NCBI RefSeq assembly: GCF_000513115.1
Contig: NZ_BAUU01000007.1
Coordinates: forward strand, 1-64,000
Direction: 5' to 3'
Source of the DNA: Halalkalibacter hemicellulosilyticusJCM 9152
GTDB taxonomy: Bacteria; Bacillota; Bacilli; Bacillales; Bacillaceae_D
Length of the DNA: 64,000 nucleotides
Numbering within the stretch: position 1 is the first letter of the stretch; each line of letters opens with the position of its first letter. Positions 46,026 to 54,585 of this stretch are shown in pieces. Below the pieces are notes generated by a model, which worked only from the letters and a program-made list of their open reading frames with translations, was not told where the DNA came from and did not search any database. The position numbers and the translations under genes are program-made.

Positions 46026-46906
46026 ATGAATACGGTTTTACGAGATCGCAAAGCACTATTGGCTTTTGTTGGTCCTGCACTATTAATCTATTTAGTTGTT
46101 TTATTTGTTCCAATTGTTTGGTCAATTGGCTATTCTTTTTTTGAAGCTCGCCAATTCGTGGATTTGAGTTCGTAGGGATTACGAATTATGTAGAAATTTT
46201 TCGAGATCAAACATTTTGGAATAGCTTATGGTTAAGCGCTCGCTATGCTTTTTTTGTCACATCTGGACAAATTGTATTTGGATTACTGTTTGGATTAATT
46301 TTTGTTTTTTATATTAAACGTTTTTCGTCATTATTTCGTACGCTTATTTTCTTCCCGATGATTATTCCGGCTGTAGCGGTTGCGCAGCTTTTCACGAAGT
46401 TGTTCGAAATTGCCCCGCAATTTGGATTAGTGAATAGTATTTTCGATGCGTTGCATTTAGATATGCTCGTACAAGCTTGGTTAGGCCAAGGGGAAACGGC
46501 TTTTTGGGTCATTGTTCTAATGGATATTTGGCGAGCGGTTGGCTTCTACGCTGTTATTTTCTATGCGGGCTTAATTGATGTACCAGAAGACGTTCTTGAA
46601 GCAGCAAAGCTTGATGGTGCGACAGGCTTCACGCTTATCGGGAAAGTCGTTCTACCATTAATTCGTCCTATTTTAATTTCAGGAATCATTTTTAGTTTGA
46701 ATGGTACTTTGAAAGTGTTTGAAAGTGTCGTTGCCTTGACTAATGGAGGTCCGGGTAATAGTACACAAACGCTTACGCTGTACATGTACAATACAGCTTT
46801 TAGTTACAATCAATATGGCTATGGAAGTACGATTGCTGTATTCCTTCTACTGTTCTGTTTAGGAGTGACACTATTAGTGTATCGACTAGCACGTAAGGAT
46901 GTATAA
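46026..46906 (+). CDS. Sugar ABC transporter permease, MalF-like (frameshifted)
   Basis: A ~293-residue permease. First frame: ALLAFVGPALLIYLVVLFVP, VWSIGYSFFEARQFV, then a TAG at 46173-46175. Second frame: GFEFVGITNYVEIFRDQTFW, FVFYIKRFSSLFRTLIFFPM, EAA loop DVLEAAKLDGATGFTLIGKV, to 46906. Adding one G (GTGGATTT to GTGGGATTT at ~46160) restores FVGFEFVGITNY, and 881 bases is one short of a multiple of three. The start is ATG 46026 after AAGGACGTGAG. It forms the membrane channel with the next permease. Confidence 0.85.
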
Positions 46907-46942
46907 GAAGGTCAGTCATAAAATGTGTGGGAGGGATTCATA

Positions 46943-47794
46943 GTGAGTGAGAAAAATGGACATGTGAAAGCATTTTTTAGTTCTTACACGATGAAAATAC
47001 TTCTTTTTATCGTAGTTATAATACAGGTTTATCCCATTGCTTGGTTGTTAATGTCATCTGTGAAAGGGCCAACCGAATTCAATCTAAATCCAACGTATGC
47101 TTTACCAGAAACATTGCATTTTCAAAACTATATTGATGCATGGACCGTTGGAAATATGGGAACCTATTTTCAAAATAGTATACTCGTTACATTTCCTGCG
47201 TTAGCATTTATCATTTTGTTAGGTGCATCAACAGCATTTGCGATTGAAAAGATGAAATGGAAGCTAAGTAGTACAGTCATGCTATTGTTTTTGGCAGGAA
47301 TAATGGTTCCTGTTCAAATTGTCATCTTACCTTTGTTTTCGATTTACTTTAATGTCGGGCTGTTAAATACACATTGGTCGTTAATTATTACGTATATTGC
47401 ATTCGGATTACCATTAACGATCTTTCTATTTACAGGCTTTTTTAAATCGATCCCTAATGAATTAATAGAAGCAGCGGTTGTTGATGGGGCAACGATCTAT
47501 CAAGTCTTTTTCAAAATTGCGACACCTATGCTTATGAATGCAATCGTAACGGTTGCACTCGTTCAATTTTTCTTCGTTTGGAATGATTTAATTTTCGCAA
47601 TGACGTTTATTAATGATTCTGAGCTTAGAACGATTCAAACGGGCTTACTTGCCTTTACTGGCCAGTATGGTTCAAGACAATGGGGACCGACATTTGCATC
47701 GATTTCACTTGCGGTTATTCCGATTTTGTTCATTTATTTGTTCTTAAATCAGAAGATTATGAAGGGATTAACTAGTGGAGCGGTGAAGGGCTAA
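46943..47794 (+). CDS. Sugar ABC transporter permease, MalG-like
   Basis: A 283-residue permease with six helices and the EAA loop NELIEAAVVDGATIYQVFFK; the C-terminus MKGLTSGAVKG is the usual end of MalG-type permeases. The start is GTG 46943, with GGGAGGG at 46930-46936; the longer frame from 46925 lacks a ribosome site. No ATPase gene is present, as is usual in Bacillus for systems served by MsmX. Confidence 0.88.
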   Translation: MSEKNGHVKAFFSSYTMKILLFIVVIIQVYPIAWLLMSSVKGPTEFNLNPTYALPETLHFQNYIDAWTVGNMGTYFQNSILVTFPALAFIILLGASTAFAIEKMKWKLSSTVMLLFLAGIMVPVQIVILPLFSIYFNVGLLNTHWSLIITYIAFGLPLTIFLFTGFFKSIPNELIEAAVVDGATIYQVFFKIATPMLMNAIVTVALVQFFFVWNDLIFAMTFINDSELRTIQTGLLAFTGQYGSRQWGPTFASISLAVIPILFIYLFLNQKIMKGLTSGAVKG

Positions 47795-47823
47795 TAACGA
47801 ATGGAAAAAGGGAGGTAAATGAA

Positions 47824-49392
47824 TTGAATATCCAAAAGATAGAGAAACAGACAATTGCGTTTAATGACGCTTTTACAAAAAGGGCAGATGCTCTTATACC
47901 TACTATTTATAAAGAGAGAAGAAGACCGAAACAACTTGTCGAGGTAGTAGAAGATTCAAATGTGATCCATGGCTGGCGTACAGATAAAGTCGGAGATGAG
48001 TCGGATTTAGGAGAAATAGAGTTTGGAAAAGGAGATTCTGTCATCGTTGATTTTGGAGATCATGAGGTAGGTTATGTCACACTTAAATTGAAATCAGTTG
48101 GCAGCCCACCAGATGCTCCTCTTCATGTGAAGCTAACCTTTGGTGAAATGCCTGTTGAAGTGGCAGAGCCCTTTTCATCCTATGATGGCTGGTTAAGTAG
48201 CTCATGGTTACAGGAGGAAAGCATATATGTCGATGTTCTTCCACACACTCTATCATTATCGAGACGATATAGCTTTCGATATGTAAAAATCAATGTCATT
48301 GATACATCACCAAAGTACCGTGTAGTGATTGACGATATATATTGTGATGCTGTAAGCTCTGCACGATCAGCTGATGTTCAAAATTACACAACTCAAGATG
48401 AACTTTTAGCCGATATAGATCACGTTAGTATAAAAACGTTAAAGGATTGTATGCAGGATATTTTTGAGGATGGTCCGAAGAGAGATCGACGCCTTTGGTT
48501 AGGTGACCTACGCTTGCAGGCATTAGCAAATTACAAGACATTTGCGACAAATGATCTCGTGAAAAGATGCTTATATTTATTTGCGGCTGTTCCAAATGAC
48601 AAAGGCCAAGTTTCAGCCAATGTCTTTATTCAACCATCATTAATCGCAGATGATACGTATTTGTATGACTATTCGCTTTTCTTTACGACAACACTGTATG
48701 ATTATTATGAAGCGACGAAAGACGAAAAGACGTTAATAGAGCTATGGCCAACCGCTTATCGTCAGCTAGAATTAGGACTTGCGAGGCTCGACGATCGTTT
48801 TATCGTTCAGGATGACGAAACGTGGTGGTCGTTTATCGATTGGAATAATAAGTTGAATAAGCAAGCTCCTTCTCAAGCAGTTTTAATTTATGCTTTACGA
48901 AAGGGGATTGCCTTAGCTCGAGCAGTCGAAGCAAGCGAACAAACTTTATTAGAAAATAAGTTAGTGGACATCGAAAAAGCGACAATGGCTCATTTGTGGG
49001 ATGATACGAAGCAACTTTTTGTTAGTGGGAAGGATAAGCAAGTCTCATGGGCAGCTCAAGTGTGGATGGTACTGGCAGGAGTATTGAAGCAGGATGAGGG
49101 CAAAGCATTAATGGAGCGAGTCATCACCGAAGAACCAGCTGTTTCGATGAACACTCCTTACATGTACCATCATTTCGTTGAAGCGCTTCTGAAAGTCGGA
49201 ATGAAAACAGAAGCGATCAAAACATTAAAAGCGTATTGGGGAGGTATGTTAGAAGATGGGGCAGATACGTTTTGGGAGCTGTATAATCCAAATGATAAAG
49301 CATTCTCGCCATATGGTAGCCATTTGATTAATAGCTACTGTCATGCATGGAGCTGCACGCCAACTTATTTAATAAGAGCATATAAGCTATAA
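47824..49392 (+). CDS. Alpha-L-rhamnosidase-like glycoside hydrolase (GH78-like)
   Basis: A 522-residue protein without signal peptide, so cytoplasmic. An N-terminal beta domain (IVDFGDHEVGYVTLKLKSVG, SFRYVKINVID) precedes an (alpha/alpha)6 barrel with DGPKRDRRLWLGDLRLQALA, the GH78-type pattern that carries the general-acid region, and DDETWWSFIDWNN, WAAQVWMVLAGV and GADTFWELYN. The family cleaves alpha-L-rhamnosides. It is shorter than typical GH78 enzymes (~900 residues) but fits the compact bacterial branch. It is the last gene of the YesMN-linked operon and probably hydrolyses the imported oligosaccharide. TTG start at 47824 after GGGAGGT. Confidence 0.78.
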   Translation: MNIQKIEKQTIAFNDAFTKRADALIPTIYKERRRPKQLVEVVEDSNVIHGWRTDKVGDESDLGEIEFGKGDSVIVDFGDHEVGYVTLKLKSVGSPPDAPLHVKLTFGEMPVEVAEPFSSYDGWLSSSWLQEESIYVDVLPHTLSLSRRYSFRYVKINVIDTSPKYRVVIDDIYCDAVSSARSADVQNYTTQDELLADIDHVSIKTLKDCMQDIFEDGPKRDRRLWLGDLRLQALANYKTFATNDLVKRCLYLFAAVPNDKGQVSANVFIQPSLIADDTYLYDYSLFFTTTLYDYYEATKDEKTLIELWPTAYRQLELGLARLDDRFIVQDDETWWSFIDWNNKLNKQAPSQAVLIYALRKGIALARAVEASEQTLLENKLVDIEKATMAHLWDDTKQLFVSGKDKQVSWAAQVWMVLAGVLKQDEGKALMERVITEEPAVSMNTPYMYHHFVEALLKVGMKTEAIKTLKAYWGGMLEDGADTFWELYNPNDKAFSPYGSHLINSYCHAWSCTPTYLIRAYKL

Positions 49393-49420
49393 TTGGAAGT
49401 TTACTAGAGATTAAAAGAAG

Positions 49421-49465
49421 GGCACTGAAGAAGAAACCAATCTGTTTCAGTGCCTAGTAGTGTTT
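49421..49465. terminator. Intrinsic terminator
   Basis: GGCACTGAA (49421-49429) pairs with TTCAGTGCC (49446-49454), between the convergent rhamnosidase-like and HmoA genes. Confidence 0.7.
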
Positions 49466-49469
49466 TATT

Positions 49470-49790
49470 TTAACTAATCGCAGTCTTTACAGCTTTTACT
49501 TCATATTTATCGACTTCAACATCTAAAATATAATCTGGTTTTGATTGCTCTTTTTTTGCTTTATGGCCCGCAATGTGAGCATCGCTCTTTTCCCAATTTT
49601 TCCATGCTTCTTCCGATTGCCAATGAACGAGGACCATCACTTCTTCCTCGCCGCGTCTTACTTTCTTGACCATGACTTTAAGGTCAATGAAGCCTTCTTG
49701 TTGTTCAATAATTCCTGGTTGACTAAATTGCTCAACGATCGTTTGAAAGTGTCCTTCTGCTATCGTTAATTTTCGAACTTGTACAAACAT
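49470..49790 (-). CDS. hmoA: Heme-degrading monooxygenase, HmoA/IsdG-like
   Basis: A 106-residue ABM-fold protein: MFVQVRKLTIAEGHF, GIIEQQEGFIDLKVMVKKVR, then WKNWEKSDAHIAGHKAKK, with Trp66 and His72/His76 as the likely heme-site residues. This is close to B. subtilis HmoA. Such enzymes open heme to release iron. A good Fur box lies ~120 bases upstream in the shared promoter region, which supports iron control. The start ATG 49790 follows GGGGGGCAAT on the minus strand. Confidence 0.85.
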   Translation of the reverse strand: MFVQVRKLTIAEGHFQTIVEQFSQPGIIEQQEGFIDLKVMVKKVRRGEEEVMVLVHWQSEEAWKNWEKSDAHIAGHKAKKEQSKPDYILDVEVDKYEVKAVKTAIS

Positions 49791-49908
49791 ATGTATTGCC
49801 CCCCAGCGGTTATTGGATGATCGAACTAGATTGTTTTAAATGAGTTAGACTGATTACTACAATCTAATTCGCTACATTGATTGTGACCATCTTATTGCTC
49901 ATTATATC

Positions 49909-49927
49909 AATAATGATAATCAGTTTC
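49909..49927 (-). promoter_or_regulatory. Fur box
   Basis: On the minus strand GAAACTGATTATCATTATT matches 16 of 19 positions of the Fur consensus GATAATGATTATCATTATC. It lies 119 bases upstream of hmoA and 142 bases before the divergent bdbC-like gene. Confidence 0.75.
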
Positions 49928-50068
49928 AATAAAAGAGTTCTTAGATAAAATATTTTTTCACAAGTATGTTTATTTCGTGAATGGCAGTAAACTTCTTTTC
50001 TTTTTTCATGTCATTTTGATATAGTAATATCTATAGACAGACGATTAACGAAATAGAAGAGGTGAACG

Positions 50069-50500
50069 ATGAAAAAGATATCGATAAGTAGTGAGAATCT
50101 TCTGTTTTGCGCATGGGGGATTTCACTGATCGCTACAGCTGGTAGTTTATATTTCTCTGAAATTGTCGGCTACATCCCTTGTGATCTGTGCTGGTATCAA
50201 CGAATCTTGATGTATCCTATGGTCATTATTTTAGGTATAGCTGTTATTAAGAGAGACTTGAACCAAGCACTGTATTCAGCTTTGTTTTCAGGGATAGGGA
50301 TGTTTGTGGCGTTGTATCAGTATATGCTGCAAAAAGTTCCTTCAATGAATGAGTTAGATTCATGTGGTATAGTGCCTTGTTCAGCACAGTATATAAATTG
50401 GTTTGGTTTTGTCACGATTCCGTTTTTAGCGCTTATTGCGTTCATTTTAATTTTTATCATAAGTATTACGATTTTAATTCGAGTAAGGAGATCAAAATAA
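50069..50500 (+). CDS. bdbC: Disulfide bond formation protein BdbC/DsbB-like
   Basis: A 143-residue, four-helix quinone-linked thiol oxidase. The two redox pairs are visible: Cys38/Cys41 in IPCDLCWYQR and Cys99/Cys104 in SCGIVPC. It reoxidises an extracytoplasmic thioredoxin-like partner and passes electrons to quinone. The thiol-disulfide protein gene starts one base after its stop, so they form a pair. ATG 50069 follows AGAGGTGA. Confidence 0.88.
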   Translation: MKKISISSENLLFCAWGISLIATAGSLYFSEIVGYIPCDLCWYQRILMYPMVIILGIAVIKRDLNQALYSALFSGIGMFVALYQYMLQKVPSMNELDSCGIVPCSAQYINWFGFVTIPFLALIAFILIFIISITILIRVRRSK

Positions 50501-50501
50501 A

Positions 50502-50972
50502 ATGAAAAAAGTAATTATTTTCTTTGTCATCATCATCGTTTTATTCGGTGCATTAGCGATTGTCAACCATTTTTCAACAAGTCAAAAAGTAGAAGGGAAT
50601 CCATTTGGGAAATCAAGCTTGAACCCGGCTACGATTGAACAATTGGATGATCCGAACTATCAAAATATTATTCTTCCTGAAGAGCTTGAGGCGTCATTAG
50701 ATTCAGAGGAGAATATGACGATTTATTTTTATCAACCGACTTGTCCGGCATGTGTGGCGGTATCTCCTGTTATCGTACCAATGGCTGATGAAATGGGAAT
50801 TGATATGCAACTATACAACCTTGTTGAATTTGAGTCTGGCTGGTCCGAGTATGACATTTCGTCAACACCTACGATTGTTCACTTTGAAAATGGAGAAGAG
50901 GTAGGACGAGTGGGGCTGTTAGAAGATGAACAATATGAAATGTGGTTTGAGCAAATAGCTCAAGCACAATAA
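50502..50972 (+). CDS. Membrane-anchored thioredoxin-like protein
   Basis: A 156-residue protein with an N-terminal anchor helix (residues ~4-22) and a thioredoxin fold with the active site QPTCPACVAVSP (Cys81, Cys84). The cis-Pro loop reads SSTPTIVHFENG. It is encoded directly after BdbC and is probably its oxidised partner outside the membrane. It is smaller than BdbD (~220 residues) and lacks the DsbA helical insertion, so it is a thioredoxin-type rather than a DsbA-type partner. Confidence 0.85.
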   Translation: MKKVIIFFVIIIVLFGALAIVNHFSTSQKVEGNPFGKSSLNPATIEQLDDPNYQNIILPEELEASLDSEENMTIYFYQPTCPACVAVSPVIVPMADEMGIDMQLYNLVEFESGWSEYDISSTPTIVHFENGEEVGRVGLLEDEQYEMWFEQIAQAQ

Positions 50973-50976
50973 TGAA

Positions 50977-51018
50977 AAAAGGCTACTAATGAGAAAATAA
51001 CTTATTTAGTAGCCTTTT
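50977..51018 (+). terminator. Intrinsic terminator
   Basis: AAAAGGCTACTA (50977-50988) pairs with TAGTAGCCTTTT (51007-51018), just after the thioredoxin-like gene. Confidence 0.85.
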
Positions 51019-51139
51019 CCTTCATATAATTAATTAATGTAAATAAAAGGTTTGACAGAAGGCGATACTGGGTAAAAGGATTAAACATATAGTTTTTATA
51101 TTGTGAAAAAATTCACTTAACTTTGTAGGAGGGACTATT

Positions 51140-51442
51140 ATGAGAGATCGGTTAAAGAAAGGGTTAGCTCTAGGAATTGGATTGGCTGTTGCTAGTAAGG
51201 AGCAAATCGAAAAAACGGTTGAAGAATTAGTGAAGAAAGGGGAATTAAGTCAGCAGGAATCAAAGGAATATATGAATGAGCTTTGGAAGAAAGCGGAAGA
51301 GACGAAAGGAGAGTTAGATGCGAAGCTACAGGAAAAGATTAAGCATGTTTTGGCAGATTTGAATGTGGCGACAAAGGATGAAGTACAAGTGCTTGAACAG
51401 CGTATTCGAGACTTAGAAGCAAAGCTAAGTAAACAAGATTGA
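51140..51442 (+). CDS. Phasin-superfamily helical protein
   Basis: A 100-residue, all-helical protein: GLALGIGLAVASKEQIEKTV, EELVKKGELSQQESKEYMNE, and the terminal coiled coil EVQVLEQRIRDLEAKLSKQ. This matches the phasin/PhaI-F-like small proteins that accompany aarF genes in Firmicutes. It precedes the AarF gene by 31 bases and is probably co-transcribed. AGGAGGG at 51127-51133 precedes the ATG. Partner function unknown. Confidence 0.8.
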   Translation: MRDRLKKGLALGIGLAVASKEQIEKTVEELVKKGELSQQESKEYMNELWKKAEETKGELDAKLQEKIKHVLADLNVATKDEVQVLEQRIRDLEAKLSKQD

Positions 51443-51473
51443 TTATAATAGAAATATGGATGAAAGGAGGAGG

Positions 51474-53153
51474 GTGCGATTTTTGAGAAACGAGTCAGGC
51501 ATTTAAAGCGCTATCGAGAAATTGTTGCAGCCTTTTCAAAAAATGGGTTTGGCTTCATCGTGAAAGATTTAGGCTTCATGATCTCGTCTCATTGCCAAAG
51601 CGATTGTCAATGAAGGACAAAAAGGAAGGTACGCGTTCAACGGGAGAGCGAATTCGAAAATTCTTAGAAGAGCTTGGTCCCACTTTCGTGAAGATGGGAC
51701 AGCTTGCTAGTACGAGACCAGACTTAATTCCAACTGATATTATTCACGAGTTAACGAAGCTTCAAGATGAGGTGCCTCCTTTCACATCAGAGGAAGTATT
51801 TGATATTATTGAATCTGAGTTAGGAAGTTCGATGTCAGAGTTATTTAAAGAGTTTCATTCTCAGCCGTTAGGTTCTGCGTCAATCGGTCAAGTTCACGAA
51901 GCGCTTTTACATACAGGTGAACGAGTGGCCGTTAAAGTACAACGACCTCATATTAATCAATTGATTCATACGGATCTGGAAATCTTACACGAGCTAGTTG
52001 AAATTGCTGATCATCGCTTGGAGTGGGCGGCGAAATATCGATTAAAAGAGGTAGTGGAGGAATTTTCTCAAGCGTTAATTGCTGAGTTAGATTATCGACG
52101 TGAAGGGAGAAATGGAGAGCGTATTGCACGCCAGTTTGATGATGATGATACGGTACATATTCCATGTGTATATTGGGATTACACGACGAAAAAGGTTTTA
52201 ACGATGGAGTTCGTCGAAGGTGTCAAACTTAATCACTTAGAGTCGTTACGTGAGCATGACTATGATACAAAGCTATTAGCCGAACGGGTGACACGTTCCA
52301 TTTTACAGCAAATCTTATTAGAAGGATTCTTTCATGGTGATCCTCATCCAGGTAATATTTATGCGTTGCATGATGAGGTTGTTGCATTTATGGATTTTGG
52401 CATGGTTGGGAGATTAACGTCGGAGATGAAACAGCACTTGGCTACGTTAATTATTGCATGATGAGACAACGAACGGATGGGGTCATTAAAGCGATCTATG
52501 AAATGGGGATTGTTCCTGATGATATTGATATGGATGAATTACGAGCGGATGTTGAGGAATTACGTGAGGAGTATTACGATGTTCCATTTAGTCAGATTCA
52601 TCTAGGTGAAGCTGTTCATAGGCTCTTTCAAATTGCACATGCTCACCGAATCCAAATACCAACAAACTTAACACTTGTCGGTAAAGCGTTGCTGACGTTA
52701 GAAGGAATGATTGAAAAGCTTGATCCTGAACTAAGTATTGTAAAGATTGCCGAACCATTTGGTCGCGAGTTGTTAAAGCAACGCTACCATCCAAAGCAAA
52801 TGGCAGAGCAAGTGTATGATCAGTTGCAGGATTTAAGAAAAGCCATGTTGAACATTCCACACAATGTCGAGCAGCTTACTTCAATAACAAAAAAAGGACA
52901 TATTCCGATCGAAGTAACGATGCCGAAGTTGGATATGTTCTTGAAGAAGATGGATCGAATTAGTAATCGTCTCTCATTTAGTATTGTTCTTCTTTCCTTT
53001 AGTATTATTATGGTTGGCCTTATTATTGGATCAGCATTGGGAGGCCAAGCTTCTCTGTTATGGAATGTACCCGCAGTGGAAATTGGATTTCTTGTAGCGA
53101 GTTTAATGTTTGTTTGGTTGCTATATTCGATCTTTCGTTCAGGTCGTTTTTGA
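51474..53153 (+). CDS. AarF/UbiB/ABC1 atypical kinase (three frame breaks)
   Basis: A ~560-residue ABC1-family protein in four frame segments. GTG 51474 (after AAAGGAGG) begins; one T added to TTTTT at 51480-51484 gives FFEKRVRHLKRYREIVAAFS. One base added at ~51574 (GGCTT) joins VKDLG to LHDLVSLPKRLSMKDKKEG. One T added at ~52460 (GCATGATG to GCATTGATG) joins LATLIIA to LMRQRTDGVIKAIYEMG. With three bases the length is a multiple of three. ABC1 motifs are intact: FVKMGQLASTRPDLIP, LGSASIGQVHEA, VAVKVQRP, and EGFFHGDPHPGNIY. Two helices end the protein. Members support quinone or lipid biosynthesis; the kinase or ATPase acts on unknown substrates. Confidence 0.82.
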
Positions 53154-53538
53154 AAAAGGTTTCTCATGATAAGAGGAGTAAAAAGTCATTTAGCCTGTTA
53201 AATTACTAAAATGTATCCGAGTATTTTAACTGATTTATAGGCGAGGAAAAGGGATAGTATGTTGAAGCTTATTTAAATTTCACGATATAAAAAGACTACT
53301 AAGTTATTTTAGTAGTCTTTTTTATATCTAAAGCTAAGAGTATGTAGAGCAAATATCACTTGTTCAGGTAGATAAACTAACAACAAAGTAGAAATAATCT
53401 GACGAAAAACTTTAAAATTATCGATAATCCACAAAATATAAATTTGTTGCTGTGAGGATACACCAATTACTCTACTGTTTCGGAATGCTAACATGATGTC
53501 ATAACAAAAAACAACTCACAAAAACAGAGGTGGAGCAG
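53154..53538. other. Intergenic region before the heterocycle cluster
   Basis: About 385 bases. It holds the terminator at 53289-53325 and an AT-rich promoter region; GAGGTGGAG at 53526-53534 is the ribosome site of the next gene. No gene or clear PucR site recognised. Confidence 0.4.
53289..53325 (+). terminator. Intrinsic terminator
   Basis: AAAAAGACTACTA (53289-53301) pairs with TAGTAGTCTTTTT (53310-53322), followed by more T. It separates aarF from the downstream cluster. Confidence 0.8.
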
Positions 53539-54585
53539 ATGAACTATGAATTAATTCGATGTGATATGGAGCATCCAGGAGATGTTTCCGCGTTACAGAC
53601 ACTATTAAAAGAAGAGAAAATCAAAGCAGAATCAATTAAGGCAATTATTGCACAAACAGAAGGAGATGGATATTCAAGGGGATATGCTACTTTGGCTTTT
53701 CAAGGGTTATTATCCTCCTTTTTATCGATGAGTCATGAGGCGGTATTTGAGCAAATTCCGATGATGATGATTGGTAAGACGGGAGGTTTAATGACACCAC
53801 ATTATACATTGTTTATTCAAGAAGAAGGTGACAAAGTGCATCAATTTAATGAGAAGCGTTTTGCCTTTGGTGTCGCATCAACACCGGTTCTCGATGAGAA
53901 TGAAATTGGTACGTTAAAGCAAGTTGATTATGTGACTGAAGCAGTGAAACAAGCGATGGAACAGGCCGATATTAAATCCATTGACGATGTGAAATGTGTA
54001 GAGGTGAAATGTCCTTGGGGAGTTGGAGGAAGTTTATCGAAGGCAGCTTCGGCATTAGGCTCTGCCGTAGCATTAGAGGAAGTTGAACGGGAAAGTATTT
54101 CACAAGAAAGCTTGAATCGAGACCATTCTCTCTATTCAGTTAAAACATCGGTATCAGCAGGTCAGGAGCAAGTATCTGCACGAGTTATTGTGATGGGCAA
54201 TTCGACCGCTTCTTCTAGTGACCTGTATATAGGGTCAGGGGTGATGGAGGATGCACTTGATGTTGTCGGGCTTAGGAAGTCGTTTGAGAACGCAGGAATA
54301 AAAGCTGGATCGACATTGTCGAACGATGAAATGGAAAACATTGTTCAAGTGTTCGTCAATGCTGGAGCAGATGCTCTTTCAACTGTACGAGGAAGGCGAC
54401 ATACGATGCACACCGATGCATTAGCAATGCACTCAGGCATTTTAGCGAAGGCAGTAGCGAATGCAGTTGTTGGCAGCTATGTTGGTGAAACTAGAATATT
54501 ATGCTCTGCAGGTTCTGAGCATCAAGGTCCACAAGGATCCAACTTGATTGCTCCGGTCGTACGTGTTACGGGAGGTGCGTTATGA
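53539..54585 (+). CDS. Ring-opening amidohydrolase (cyanuric acid hydrolase/barbiturase family)
   Basis: A 348-residue member of the AtzD/TrzD/barbiturase family. Three repeat-like domains are visible: TEGDGYSRGYATLAFQGLL with GKTGGLMTPHYTLF; KCVEVKCPWG with MGNSTASSSDLYIGSGVMED; and VRGRRHTMHTDALAMHSG with CSAGSEHQGPQGSN. Family members hydrolyse cyanuric acid or barbiturate, using Ser-Lys dyads. By my alignment from memory the middle dyad (Lys157, Ser222) is kept, but the first Lys is Gln39 with Ile78 in place of its Ser, and the third Lys is Asn274. That suggests another substrate. Start ATG 53539 after GAGGTGGAG; GTG 53530 is possible. Its stop overlaps the next gene (ATGA). First gene of the cluster. 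Confidence 0.85.
   Translation: MNYELIRCDMEHPGDVSALQTLLKEEKIKAESIKAIIAQTEGDGYSRGYATLAFQGLLSSFLSMSHEAVFEQIPMMMIGKTGGLMTPHYTLFIQEEGDKVHQFNEKRFAFGVASTPVLDENEIGTLKQVDYVTEAVKQAMEQADIKSIDDVKCVEVKCPWGVGGSLSKAASALGSAVALEEVERESISQESLNRDHSLYSVKTSVSAGQEQVSARVIVMGNSTASSSDLYIGSGVMEDALDVVGLRKSFENAGIKAGSTLSNDEMENIVQVFVNAGADALSTVRGRRHTMHTDALAMHSGILAKAVANAVVGSYVGETRILCSAGSEHQGPQGSNLIAPVVRVTGGAL

Noticed and set aside
51953-52165. Minus-strand open frames inside aarF and similar antisense frames across the window
   Set aside because: They lie fully inside well-supported genes, have no ribosome sites and low-complexity, non-protein-like translations.
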